Under the pieces are notes generated by a model. That model worked only from the letters and a program-made list of their open reading frames with translations, made no database searches and was not told the origin of the DNA. The position numbers and the translations under genes were made by a program. A DNA stretch of 64,000 nucleotides. Source: Bacteroidales bacterium (lineage in GTDB: Bacteria; Bacteroidota; Bacteroidia; Bacteroidales; UBA932). Below, one piece after another: positions 52,793 through 61,282 of this stretch; the first letter of the stretch is position 1; every line of letters begins with the position of its first letter. The stretch covers positions 41,538 through 105,537 of the forward strand of contig JAFVAU010000026.1 in assembly GCA_017480345.1 (NCBI GenBank), read 5' to 3'.

Positions 52793-55306
52793 ATGAAAAG
52801 ATTACTACCCCTTTTGATAGCAGGGAGCCTCCTTCTCTCCTGCTCTGAGCCCAAGTATTATGAGGCCGATTTCCAGGCGCGTCAGGAAGCCCATGACGGC
52901 GCCCTGAAGCCGTTCATGACCCTTCCGGAGGGCATATCGGCCCAGGAAAAAGACGCGCTGGAATTCCTCTACGCCTACATGCCCTTGGCCGATGTGACGG
53001 ACTATTCCGCCGATTTCTACCTCCGGAACGTGCGCAGCTCCCTGGAGACGCGCAAGGAAATGAACTGGGGCGTGCCGGAGCGGGAATTCCGCCATTTTGT
53101 GCTGCCGCTGCGCGTGAACAACGAGAGCCTGGACAGCGCCCGTATCGTCTTCAGCCAGGAGCTTAAGCCCCGCATCAAGGGCCTGTCCATGAAGGACGCC
53201 ATCCTGGAGGTGAACCACTGGTGCCACGAGAAAGTGACCTACACGCCTTCCGACGCCCGCACCTCCTCTCCGCTGAACCTGGTCAAGAATGCCCTGGGCC
53301 GCTGCGGAGAGCAGTCCACCTTCTGCGTCACGGCCCTCCGTTCCGTGGGCATCCCGGCCCGCCAGGTGTATACCCCCCGCTGGGCCCACACGGACGACAA
53401 TCACGCCTGGGTGGAAGCCTGGGCCGACGGGCAGTGGTACTTCCTGGGCGCCTGTGAGCCCGAGCCCGTCCTGAACCTGGGCTGGTTCAACGCCCCCGCC
53501 TCCCGCGCCATGCTCATGCACACCAAGGTCTTCGGCAAGTACGACGGCCCCGAAGAGGTGGTGCTGGAAAGCCCCAACTTCACGGAGGTGAACCTCATTG
53601 ACAATTACGCCAAGACGGCCCGCATAGACTTCCGGGTGGTCTGGGCCGACAACGCCCCCGACAACCTGGCCGGCAAGCCCGTGGAGGGAGCCCGCGTGGA
53701 TTTCTGCATCTACAATTATGCAGAGTTCTATCCCGCCGTTTCCAAGTACACGGATGCCGACGGCCGCACCTTCACCAGCGCCGGCCTGGGAGACATGCTG
53801 GTATGGGCATCCAAGGACCGTTGCTTCGGCTATACCCTCGTTTCCTTCGGTAAGGATACGGAAGCCGTCATCTCCCTGAGCTACCTGGTAGGAGACAAGT
53901 ACGCCGGCCCCGAGGGCGTGAAGGAAGCCTTTAACCTGGTTCCTCCGCCGGAGAATGTGACTTTGCCGGAAGTGACGCCGGAGCAGCGTGCCCAGAACGA
54001 CGTGCGCTTTGCCTATGAAGATTCCCTCCGCCATGCCTACGAGGCCACTTTCCCGGCCGGCAACAAGGCCCGCGGCAACTGGGAGACCCTGGAAGCCTTC
54101 CAGGTGGTCTGCGGCAACCACGAGCGCATAGAGGAAGTGCTGAATTCCCTTAGCACCAAAGACTTCCACGACGTTACGCTGGAAAACCTCCAGGACTATT
54201 ATTCCACCCCCGTTTTCCGCGGTTCCCGCATTGAAAATGAGTTCCTCACGCCGTTCTACGGCTATTTTGCAGAAAAGCTGGAAGACATTCACAGCCCCCG
54301 GGAGCTGGTGAAGTGGACGGAGGACAACATCAAGGTCCTGGACAATCCCAAGGCCTGGAACATCCCTATGTCTCCAGCCGGCGTGTATGAGAGCCGCCTG
54401 GCCCTGCCCCGCTCCCGCGACCTCTTCTTTGTGGCGGCCGCCCGCGCCAAGGGCTTCGAGGCCCGGAAAGACCTGGTTACCGGAAAAATCCAGTATAGGG
54501 AGAACGGCCAGTGGTTGGATGTGAACTTCGGCGGCGATGCGCCGGCGAAGGCCGCCCCCCAGGGCACGCTCAAACTTACCTACAAGCCCACCAAGGCCGT
54601 TGAGAACCCTCAGTACTATACGCACTTCACCCTTTCCAAGATGGTGGACGGCCGTCCCAGCCTGCTTTCCTTTGACGAGGGCGAGGTGGACATGGGCGGC
54701 GGCGTAGACTGGGCCCATGTATTCAAGGGCGGTCACAAGCTGGATGCAGGCACTTATCTGCTGGTGTCCGGAAACCGCCTGTCAGACGGCTCCGTGCCGG
54801 TTTCCATGCGTTTCTTCTCCATCGAGGAGGGCAAGGAGACCGTCCAGGAACTCCGCATCGGAGAGGTGGAGGGCGCCCTGCCCGTGATCGGCCAGTTTGA
54901 TGCCGAAACCAAGATTTCCGTAGAAGGCAAGGAGGTTTCCATCCTGTCCCGGACCGGCCGCGGCTACTACGTGCTGGCCCTGCTGGATCCCGGAAAGGAA
55001 CCCACCAACCATGCCCTGAGGGACCTTGCCGCCGCCCGCGAACAGCTGGAGAGTTGGAACCGTCCCATCGTGCTTCTCTGCTCTTCTCAGGATGCGCTCT
55101 CCATGCTTCTGAAGGAAGAAAAAGAGGGCCGATACGGGAAACTTCCCGCTACGGTCCTCTTCGGAGTGGCTCCGGAAGGGATGCTGGAAGGCGCCCGTCC
55201 GGTGGTGCTCATTGCCGACAGCTTCAACCGCGTCTACTTCCGTAGCGAAGGTTACACCATCGGCCTGGGCAATCAGCTTTCCGCTGCCTCTACGGCTTTG
55301 AAATAG
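52793..55306 (+). CDS. lipoprotein with transglutaminase-like cysteine protease domain
   Basis: An 837-residue lipoprotein (signal LLIAGSLLLSC, Cys17). A helical N-terminal part is followed by a transglutaminase-like core, ALGRCGEQSTFCVTALRSVGIPARQVYT with Cys171, then RWAHTDDNHAWVEAWADGQWYFLGACEP with His and Asp. A prealbumin-like beta segment comes next (about 275-350), then a long C-terminal part including a thioredoxin-like end (about 690-830). Such Bacteroidetes surface proteins may cleave peptide or isopeptide bonds; the substrate is unknown. Its 3' end overlaps the convergent nagB end by 34 bp. It starts 43 bp after the EF-G2 stop. Confidence 0.85.
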   Translation: MKRLLPLLIAGSLLLSCSEPKYYEADFQARQEAHDGALKPFMTLPEGISAQEKDALEFLYAYMPLADVTDYSADFYLRNVRSSLETRKEMNWGVPEREFRHFVLPLRVNNESLDSARIVFSQELKPRIKGLSMKDAILEVNHWCHEKVTYTPSDARTSSPLNLVKNALGRCGEQSTFCVTALRSVGIPARQVYTPRWAHTDDNHAWVEAWADGQWYFLGACEPEPVLNLGWFNAPASRAMLMHTKVFGKYDGPEEVVLESPNFTEVNLIDNYAKTARIDFRVVWADNAPDNLAGKPVEGARVDFCIYNYAEFYPAVSKYTDADGRTFTSAGLGDMLVWASKDRCFGYTLVSFGKDTEAVISLSYLVGDKYAGPEGVKEAFNLVPPPENVTLPEVTPEQRAQNDVRFAYEDSLRHAYEATFPAGNKARGNWETLEAFQVVCGNHERIEEVLNSLSTKDFHDVTLENLQDYYSTPVFRGSRIENEFLTPFYGYFAEKLEDIHSPRELVKWTEDNIKVLDNPKAWNIPMSPAGVYESRLALPRSRDLFFVAAARAKGFEARKDLVTGKIQYRENGQWLDVNFGGDAPAKAAPQGTLKLTYKPTKAVENPQYYTHFTLSKMVDGRPSLLSFDEGEVDMGGGVDWAHVFKGGHKLDAGTYLLVSGNRLSDGSVPVSMRFFSIEEGKETVQELRIGEVEGALPVIGQFDAETKISVEGKEVSILSRTGRGYYVLALLDPGKEPTNHALRDLAAAREQLESWNRPIVLLCSSQDALSMLLKEEKEGRYGKLPATVLFGVAPEGMLEGARPVVLIADSFNRVYFRSEGYTIGLGNQLSAASTALK

Positions 55307-56064
55307 CGATAACTGTTAACTTTCACCTCGCCAATGGAGCTCTCGTCGCAGACGATGGTTCCGGCGGGGTGATTTTGTAGTCCGCTCAGGGTGCAATAGT
55401 GGCTCATGGGGCCTTCTATGGCAGCCTGGAGGGCGCGCGCTTTCTTGGAGCCGAAGGCCAGGATCACCACTTCCTTGGCGCTCAGGACGGTGGCTACACC
55501 CACGGTGAGGGCCTGGGCCGGCACCTTGGAGGGGTCTCCGTCAAAGAAGCGGGCGTTCACCTCGCGGGTGTCCTGGGTAAGGGTGACCACGCGGGTGCGG
55601 CTCTGCAGGGAGGAGAAGGGCTCGTTGAAGGCAATGTGGCCGTCTTCGCCCACGCCGCCCAGGAAGAGGTCAAACCCGCCGGCGTCCACGATGGCTTTCT
55701 CGTAGGCGGCACATTCGGCCTCCACGTCCTTGGCGTTGCCGTTCAGGATGTGGATGTTCTCCTTGGGCTCGTCAATGTGGTCGAAGAGGTTGTGGTGCAT
55801 GAAGCTGTGATAGCTCTCCGGATGGCTTTCCGGCAGGCCCACGTACTCGTCCATGTTGAAGGAAATCACGTTCTTGAAGGACACTTCCCCGGCCTTCACC
55901 ATGCGGATGAGCTCGGCGTAGGTTTCAAGGGGCGTGGAACCGGTGCAAAGGCCAATCACGAAGGGCTTGTCCGTGACGGCGGCCTTCTCGTTGATGCGCC
56001 TTGCAATGTAGTGGGCGGCCCACAGGGAGCCTTCCTTTGAGTTGTTTCGGATGATAATTTTCAT
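55273..56064 (-). CDS. nagB: glucosamine-6-phosphate deaminase
   Basis: A 263-residue enzyme starting MKIIIRNNSKEGSLWAAHYIARRIN, with GLCTGSTPLETYAELIRM (phosphate loop), the catalytic Asp in FNMDEYVGLP (about residue 72), FLGGVGEDGHIAFNEPFSS with the catalytic His (about 143), and the late GSKKARALQAAIEGPMSHYCTLS. It converts glucosamine 6-phosphate to fructose 6-phosphate and ammonia. It follows a NagB/PIG-L fusion by 3 bp. Its stop overlaps the convergent transglutaminase-like gene. Confidence 0.96.
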   Translation of the reverse strand: MKIIIRNNSKEGSLWAAHYIARRINEKAAVTDKPFVIGLCTGSTPLETYAELIRMVKAGEVSFKNVISFNMDEYVGLPESHPESYHSFMHHNLFDHIDEPKENIHILNGNAKDVEAECAAYEKAIVDAGGFDLFLGGVGEDGHIAFNEPFSSLQSRTRVVTLTQDTREVNARFFDGDPSKVPAQALTVGVATVLSAKEVVILAFGSKKARALQAAIEGPMSHYCTLSGLQNHPAGTIVCDESSIGEVKVNSYRYFKAVEAAES

Positions 56065-56067
56065 AGC

Positions 56068-57993
56068 CTAATACAGTTTCAAAAATACTTCAATGGCCTG
56101 GTATTCCGCCATGCCCAGCTGGTCGTAGAGCTTGGCGGTATTGGAGGTGCGTTCCTCGGCCCTCTGCCAGAACTCGCGCGGGTCTTCACCGGGGAAGGGC
56201 ACGATGTCTTTCTGGGACAGGTGGCGGAAGATGGCGTGGCGTTTCTTGATTACCTCATCGGGGCTCAGCGGCACGGCCATGTCCACGCGGCCCAGCTCCC
56301 ACTCCATCCAGGCGCCGCGGTACAGCCACACATGGGTGTCCTTGATCCAGTCGGCCCCTTCTTCCTTCAGCTGGTCCATGGCTTCCATGGCGGCCTCCGT
56401 GCACACGCGGTGCGTTCCGTGAGGGTCGGCCAGGTCTCCGGCCATGAATACCATGTGGGGCTTCAGCTTGGTGAGGAGGTCCTTGATGATGTCCACATCG
56501 GCCTGGGTGCGGGGATTCTTCTTGATGCCGCCGCTCTCATAGAAGGGGAGGTTGAGGAAGTGGGCGTTGGTGTTGTCGTTGAGGCCGAAGGAGCGCACGG
56601 CGCCGCGGGCTTCGCTGCGGCGGATGGCGCCTTTCATTTCCAAGAGGGCGCGCGGTTCGGGTTCTCCGGGGACCTTGCTCTCCACCAGCCTTTTCACCTC
56701 GTCAAACTTGTCGGCGAAGCCCAGCTGGTAGGCGGCGTCCATGTGCTGGAGCACCACGTCATCGTGCACGGCCACGTTGCCGGAGGTCTGGTAGGCCACG
56801 TGCACGTTGTGGCCCTGGGTGGCCAGGCGGATGAAGGTGCCGCCCATGGAGATGACGTCGTCGTCCGGGTGCGGGGAGAAGATGAGCACCGTCTTGGGGA
56901 AGGGCTTGGCCTCCACCGGGCGGGTGCTGTCATCGGCATTGGGTTTCCCTCCGGGCCAGCCGGTGATGGTGTGCTGGAGGTCGTTGAAGACGTCGATATT
57001 GATTTTGTCAAAGGCGCCTTTTTGTTCCAGAAGCTCGCTGAGTCCGTTGTTCAGGTAGTCCTTTTCCGTGAGTTTGAGGATGGGCTTCCGGGTTACTTCG
57101 CACAGCCAGACCACGGCCTTGCGCACAAACTTGGGCTGCCAGTCGCAGGGACCCACCAGCCAGGGGGCTACGCTGCGGGTGAGAAGGCTGGCGGCCGTCT
57201 CGTCCACGTAGAAGGAGATGTGGTCGTGCTTCTGCAGCAGGGAGGCGGGGCAGTCCGTGGTTACGGGGCCTTCGGCAATGTCCTTTACCGCCTGGGCCTT
57301 GTCTTCGCCCCAGGCCATGAGGATGATGCGCTTGGCGCTGAGCATGGTGCCCACGCCCACGGTGATGGCCTTGTCCGGGGTGGCGGCAATGTCGTGGTTG
57401 AAGTTTTCGCTCTGGCGCTTGCGGGAGTTGTAGGAGAGGCGGACGGTGCGGGTGCGCGTCTTTTCATCGGCCCCGGCTTCGTTGAAGCCCACCTGGCCCT
57501 TTTCGCCCACGCCAATCACCAGCAGGTCCAGTCCGCGGGCCAGGGCGTCAAATTTGATGCAGTAATCTCCCAACTCTTCCGGAGTTACGGTTCCGTCGGG
57601 GATGTGGATGTTTTCCTTGAGGATGTCCACTTTGTCCAGCAGGGCCTCGTGGATGAGGTGGTTGCGGCTCTGGGCCTCGTCCTTGGAGGAGGGGTAGTAT
57701 TCGTCGATGGTTACCACCTCCACGTTCTTGAAGGAAACTTTTCCGGCCTGGTAGCGGCGGGCCAGTTCGTTATACAGGGACGTGGGGGTGGAGCCGGTGG
57801 TAAGACCCAGGCGGAACAGGCCGTCCTTGTGGTTGTTGATGGCATCTACGATGAAATCGGCAATAGCGTAGGAGGCCGGACGGGATTCCGGGTACACGTG
57901 GGTCCAGATTTTCTCGTAGGAATGGAGAATGCCTGCAGGCAGGTTCTTTTCAATGAGCCCGCCCTCGTAAGGTAAAGTGAAATGCTTACTCAT
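56068..57993 (-). CDS. fused NagB-like and PIG-L/LmbE deacetylase protein
   Basis: A 641-residue protein with two parts. Residues about 1-270 are NagB-like (RLGLTTGSTPTSLYNELARRY, VTIDEYYPS, LLVIGVGEKGQVGFNEAG), but the catalytic GEDGHIAFNE becomes GEKGQVGFNE, so the His is replaced by Gln. Residues about 365-600 are a PIG-L deacetylase (ILIFSPHPDDDVISMGGTFI with the zinc-binding HPDDD, then AGDLADPHGTHRVCTEAA). This fusion is common in Bacteroidetes. It probably deacetylates an N-acetylglucosamine derivative, while its NagB part may have lost deaminase activity or bind a ligand. The true nagB lies directly downstream. Confidence 0.9.
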   Translation of the reverse strand: MSKHFTLPYEGGLIEKNLPAGILHSYEKIWTHVYPESRPASYAIADFIVDAINNHKDGLFRLGLTTGSTPTSLYNELARRYQAGKVSFKNVEVVTIDEYYPSSKDEAQSRNHLIHEALLDKVDILKENIHIPDGTVTPEELGDYCIKFDALARGLDLLVIGVGEKGQVGFNEAGADEKTRTRTVRLSYNSRKRQSENFNHDIAATPDKAITVGVGTMLSAKRIILMAWGEDKAQAVKDIAEGPVTTDCPASLLQKHDHISFYVDETAASLLTRSVAPWLVGPCDWQPKFVRKAVVWLCEVTRKPILKLTEKDYLNNGLSELLEQKGAFDKINIDVFNDLQHTITGWPGGKPNADDSTRPVEAKPFPKTVLIFSPHPDDDVISMGGTFIRLATQGHNVHVAYQTSGNVAVHDDVVLQHMDAAYQLGFADKFDEVKRLVESKVPGEPEPRALLEMKGAIRRSEARGAVRSFGLNDNTNAHFLNLPFYESGGIKKNPRTQADVDIIKDLLTKLKPHMVFMAGDLADPHGTHRVCTEAAMEAMDQLKEEGADWIKDTHVWLYRGAWMEWELGRVDMAVPLSPDEVIKKRHAIFRHLSQKDIVPFPGEDPREFWQRAEERTSNTAKLYDQLGMAEYQAIEVFLKLY

Positions 57994-57994
57994 A

Positions 57995-59215
57995 TTATTT
58001 GAGAATCTTTTGAATCCGTTCCAGTTTGCCGTCCACCGGGGCGGGCTTCACCCCCAGCAGCTTGCACAGCATGGGGTAAAGGTCCGTATTGTGGAAGGCC
58101 GATTTCTCCCCTTCCGTGAGGGGAGCCTCATATCCCTCCTTGAAGTCCGGTCCCACGGCGCGGAAGGCCACCATCATGTCGGTCTCGGTGGGATCGAAGC
58201 CATGGGTTCCGTGGTTGCGGGACGGGGCGAAGTTGAACTGCCAGCCCAGGTCCGGGCTCACGATGAGGTCTCCCAGGCGGTTGGAAGTGCCGTAGTTCAA
58301 GTAGGCGGGCACCTCTCCGTGCTTCCACACGCTGAGGTGTTCCACTTCCTTCAGGCGGTTGTACAGGCTGTCCACATAGCCTTCCTTAACCCAGATGCTG
58401 GTGGGCAGGTTGCCGGAAATGCGCTCCACCCACTCTTCGGGGATTACTTCGTACCAGCCGATGAAACGCTCCGGGGAAATTTCCGTCATGCCGTGGTCTC
58501 CGGCCAGGATGAAGTTGAGTTTCTTGCCGGCGGGGAGGGCCTTCAGGCGAAGGTACAGGTTGTGCATGAGGCTGTCCATGTGTTCAGCCATTTCCTTGCA
58601 TTCGGGGGAGAAGGGGCCGTGAACGTGCCCCTGGTGGTCCGGCTCGTCAAAATAGCCCATCACCAGTTGCGGGCGTTCGGCCTCCGGGAGGCTCATCAGG
58701 CGCACAATCTCGTCGCAGCGCTCTTCAAAGGTCCAGTGCGGGCCTGCGTCCCAGTGACGGTAATAGGTGGGAGTTGCGTTTCCCTCCGGCCCCACGGGAA
58801 TGTCGGAGCCCACCCAGTAAACCACGCCGCATTTCACACCCTGCTTCTGGGCGGTGATCCAGACGGGCTCTCCGCCGTAATAACGGGGATCGTAACGGGA
58901 TTCCTTGTCGTTGATGGCATAGCCGTGCTGCGTGTCCGGATTCCAGAAACTGTTGTTCACCAGTCCGTGGTGGTCCGGCACCAGGCCCGTTGCCATGGTG
59001 TAGTGGTTGGGGAAAGTGGAGGAGGGGAAGGACGGCTCCATGCGGGCCTTCACACCCACGGTGGCCAGGGAATCGAAGAAGGGCATGTCGTAGTAATCGG
59101 CATAATCCCAACGGCTTCCGTCCAGGGAAATGATAACTGTATAATGGTCGTTTTTGCTTTGGCACGCGGCCGCCAGAAGGCCGGCCAGAAGGATGAAGCA
59201 GAGAACTTTGCGCAT
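57995..59215 (-). CDS. nucleotide pyrophosphatase/phosphodiesterase-like lipoprotein
   Basis: A 406-residue lipoprotein (MRKVLCFILLAGLLAAAC) of the alkaline phosphatase superfamily. It has ISLDGSRWDYADYYDMPF with the first metal-binding Asp, EPSFPSSTFPNHYTMATGLVPDHHGLVNN with the nucleophile Thr, GVVYWVGSD, and GYFDEPDHQGHVHGP and LAGDHGMTEISPERF for the second metal site. This is the NPP family, which cleaves phosphodiester or pyrophosphate bonds outside the cell. It ends two bases before the fusion gene starts, so it leads the nagB-containing transcript. The substrate is unknown. Confidence 0.92.
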   Translation of the reverse strand: MRKVLCFILLAGLLAAACQSKNDHYTVIISLDGSRWDYADYYDMPFFDSLATVGVKARMEPSFPSSTFPNHYTMATGLVPDHHGLVNNSFWNPDTQHGYAINDKESRYDPRYYGGEPVWITAQKQGVKCGVVYWVGSDIPVGPEGNATPTYYRHWDAGPHWTFEERCDEIVRLMSLPEAERPQLVMGYFDEPDHQGHVHGPFSPECKEMAEHMDSLMHNLYLRLKALPAGKKLNFILAGDHGMTEISPERFIGWYEVIPEEWVERISGNLPTSIWVKEGYVDSLYNRLKEVEHLSVWKHGEVPAYLNYGTSNRLGDLIVSPDLGWQFNFAPSRNHGTHGFDPTETDMMVAFRAVGPDFKEGYEAPLTEGEKSAFHNTDLYPMLCKLLGVKPAPVDGKLERIQKILK

Positions 59216-59287
59216 ACGGGTTTCTTTAATCCTACAAATTTCGTCAATTTCCGCCTATTTTCAAAATCCCTTCGCGCAGCCTTTTTT

Positions 59288-59396
59288 GGTGACAGCTAAC
59301 TTGCTGATACATATGTCGTTATAATACAATTCTCGTTCAAAAAACGAACGAGAAATGTGCAGCAACCCGCTCACGGTGAGCTACTTAGCTGTCACC
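59288..59396. mobile_element. 109-bp GGTGACAGC element, copy 3
   Basis: Same length and orientation as copy 1 (GGTGACAGCTAA at left, TTAGCTGTCACC at right), with central ATTCTCGTTC and GAACGAGAAATG arms. It lies in the divergent gap between the phosphodiesterase gene and the barrel gene at 59461, upstream of the -7 box of the latter. Confidence 0.87.
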
Positions 59397-59446
59397 TCTC
59401 CGAGGACATCAACGGGCCCTTTGCTCCATTATCCGGAAGAAAATTG

Positions 59447-59454
59447 TATCTTTG
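59447..59454 (+). promoter_or_regulatory. -7 box, leaderless start for the barrel gene
   Basis: TATCTTTG followed by CA, 6 bases before the ATG at 59461. A TTG start 3 codons upstream would lie inside the box. Confidence 0.55.
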
Positions 59455-59460
59455 CATGGA

Positions 59461-61278
59461 ATGACCTCAAAACGGCATATCGTAACGCTTTTCCTGCTCC
59501 TTCTGACAGCAGGGACGGCCCGTGCGCAGCAGTGGTACGGGAACGTGGATGCCGCCGGAGGTTTCGGCTGGATGAAAAGCCTGCGGGGAGACTTGTTCGA
59601 AGGGATGGACCCCTACATTTCCCATTCCCTAGGGGAGGGAAACGTAGGCTTCGGCTACAGGAGTCCCAAGTTCCAGTGGAGCGCCAAGGTGAATGCCAAA
59701 TACGAGCCCAAGACGGCGGAACGCTATCGCTTTGAGGCGGTTGTGGGCGAAGAGGAAAAGGACTCGAAGCTGCACGCCCTCATCAAAGTGAACAATTCCC
59801 GTCCGCTGGACGCGGGTTTCCGGACGGATTTCACCTGGACGCCTGCGGCGAAGCAGCGCTATTCGGCCTGGCTCAACTTCCGCTATCAGAGCGATTCCGA
59901 CGATGCCGAAATTGCCAACGCCGCCATCCGTTCGCTGGATTACACGGAGGAATGGGCCCAGCGCCTGCGCCTAACCTATACGGGCGGGTTCAATTCCTCC
60001 AATGCCATAGGCCGAAGGACCCTGCAGAGCAGCCTCACCCTGGAATTCAAGGCGGACGGCCGCCACAACCAGTGGAATACGCTGGGGATTGCAGACAGCG
60101 ATGACTTGTGGACCAAGCAGCAGATAGAGGAAAAGAACCTCTGGGCCAAGATATACAGGCTCACCCCCTTTTCCGGCAACCTGTCGGCCGATGGCGTCAT
60201 CCATCTGAAGGACACCGTGCTCCGCTCCCGCCACAAGCTCATCCTGGATCCCGGAATCCGCGGCAACGTCAAATACACCTACGACGAGAACAGCGGTGCA
60301 ACCATGCTGAACCCCCTGTCCGGAAAAGGGGAATGGAAAGACTCCACCAGCATCCATGAGCAATTCTTTTTCTTCACCCTCCAGGCAGAACCCTATGTTG
60401 CGGCCGATTACACCTACGGCCCGCTGAGGGTGAAGGCCGATTATGGCCTTCAGGTCTATGTCCGCCGCCTGCAGAACGAAAAACACATGGACACCCCCAC
60501 CACGGTGGTGCCGCACTTCACGGGTAATTCCTCCTTTACCTGGAAGATCCATCCCTCCCACGAGCTGGGCCTGTCCCATTCCCGTTCGGTGAAGCATCCC
60601 AGCTACCTGCAGACCTGTTCCTTCGAGCGGCCGGGCGCTTTTATCAACCAGATCTGGAGGGGAAACACGGAACTGAACTCCACCATCACCTCCACCCTCA
60701 GCCTGGATTACAAATACCGCCGGAAAAGGTTTTCCGCCGGCCTGTCCACCTTCTATACCCGCAAGCTGGACGAGGTGGACCAGACGTACAGCATGGAGAA
60801 AATCGATGGCCGTGAGTATAAGGTGTTTACCTGGATGAATTCCTCCAACAGCCACCTCTGGGGCATAACCCCGTCGCTTTCCTGGGCGGGGAAATGGGTG
60901 GACGCCGGCCTCAACGTCAAGTACAATCACACCTACCGCATTGCCGAGCTGGAGCAAAAGACGCAGAAAACCGACGAATGGCGCATCCAGGCCAATCTTC
61001 TGCTCAAGTTGGGAAAGGGCTGGAGCATCGGGGCCGATATGAACTACAAGAGCCCCACGATGACCCTGCATACCCTTATCACGTCCTACTGGACGCTGAA
61101 TGCCCGCGTGGAGAAGAAATTCAAGGATGTCACCCTGTATCTTCAGGGCAAGGACCTGCTGGAACACATGCAGAAGAATGAATACACCTCCGTGTACGGC
61201 AACGAGGTCTGGGTGGAGCAGATCTATCAGAACCGCCGCATCATCATCCTGGGCGTCAAGTGGAATTTCAAGCTTTAG
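59461..61278 (+). CDS. outer-membrane beta-barrel family protein
   Basis: A 605-residue protein with a signal peptide (VTLFLLLLTAGTARAQ). There is no plug and no carboxypeptidase-like domain. From residue about 20 onwards the sequence is strand-like with aromatic girdles (WSAKVNAKYEPKTAERYRFEAVV, LTYTGGFNSSNAIGRRTLQSSLTLEFKADG, GLSTFYTRKLDEVDQTYS) and ends IIILGVKWNFKL. It resembles the barrel half of the TonB-receptor-like proteins of Bacteroidetes. It is followed four bases later by a DctA-like symporter, a possible functional link. Confidence 0.75.
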   Translation: MTSKRHIVTLFLLLLTAGTARAQQWYGNVDAAGGFGWMKSLRGDLFEGMDPYISHSLGEGNVGFGYRSPKFQWSAKVNAKYEPKTAERYRFEAVVGEEEKDSKLHALIKVNNSRPLDAGFRTDFTWTPAAKQRYSAWLNFRYQSDSDDAEIANAAIRSLDYTEEWAQRLRLTYTGGFNSSNAIGRRTLQSSLTLEFKADGRHNQWNTLGIADSDDLWTKQQIEEKNLWAKIYRLTPFSGNLSADGVIHLKDTVLRSRHKLILDPGIRGNVKYTYDENSGATMLNPLSGKGEWKDSTSIHEQFFFFTLQAEPYVAADYTYGPLRVKADYGLQVYVRRLQNEKHMDTPTTVVPHFTGNSSFTWKIHPSHELGLSHSRSVKHPSYLQTCSFERPGAFINQIWRGNTELNSTITSTLSLDYKYRRKRFSAGLSTFYTRKLDEVDQTYSMEKIDGREYKVFTWMNSSNSHLWGITPSLSWAGKWVDAGLNVKYNHTYRIAELEQKTQKTDEWRIQANLLLKLGKGWSIGADMNYKSPTMTLHTLITSYWTLNARVEKKFKDVTLYLQGKDLLEHMQKNEYTSVYGNEVWVEQIYQNRRIIILGVKWNFKL

Positions 61279-61282
61279 TTGT

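Noticed and set aside
50587-52854. 755-codon open frame antisense to the EF-G2-like gene
   Set aside because: A shadow frame; it reads through the real terminator and has no domain pattern.
56221-57975. 584-codon open frame antisense to the NagB/PIG-L gene
   Set aside because: A shadow with Gly/Val/His bias; the minus strand carries a clear two-domain enzyme.
61100-61282. N-terminal extension of the symporter
   Set aside because: It lies inside the barrel gene in another frame; the first membrane helix starts after 61283.
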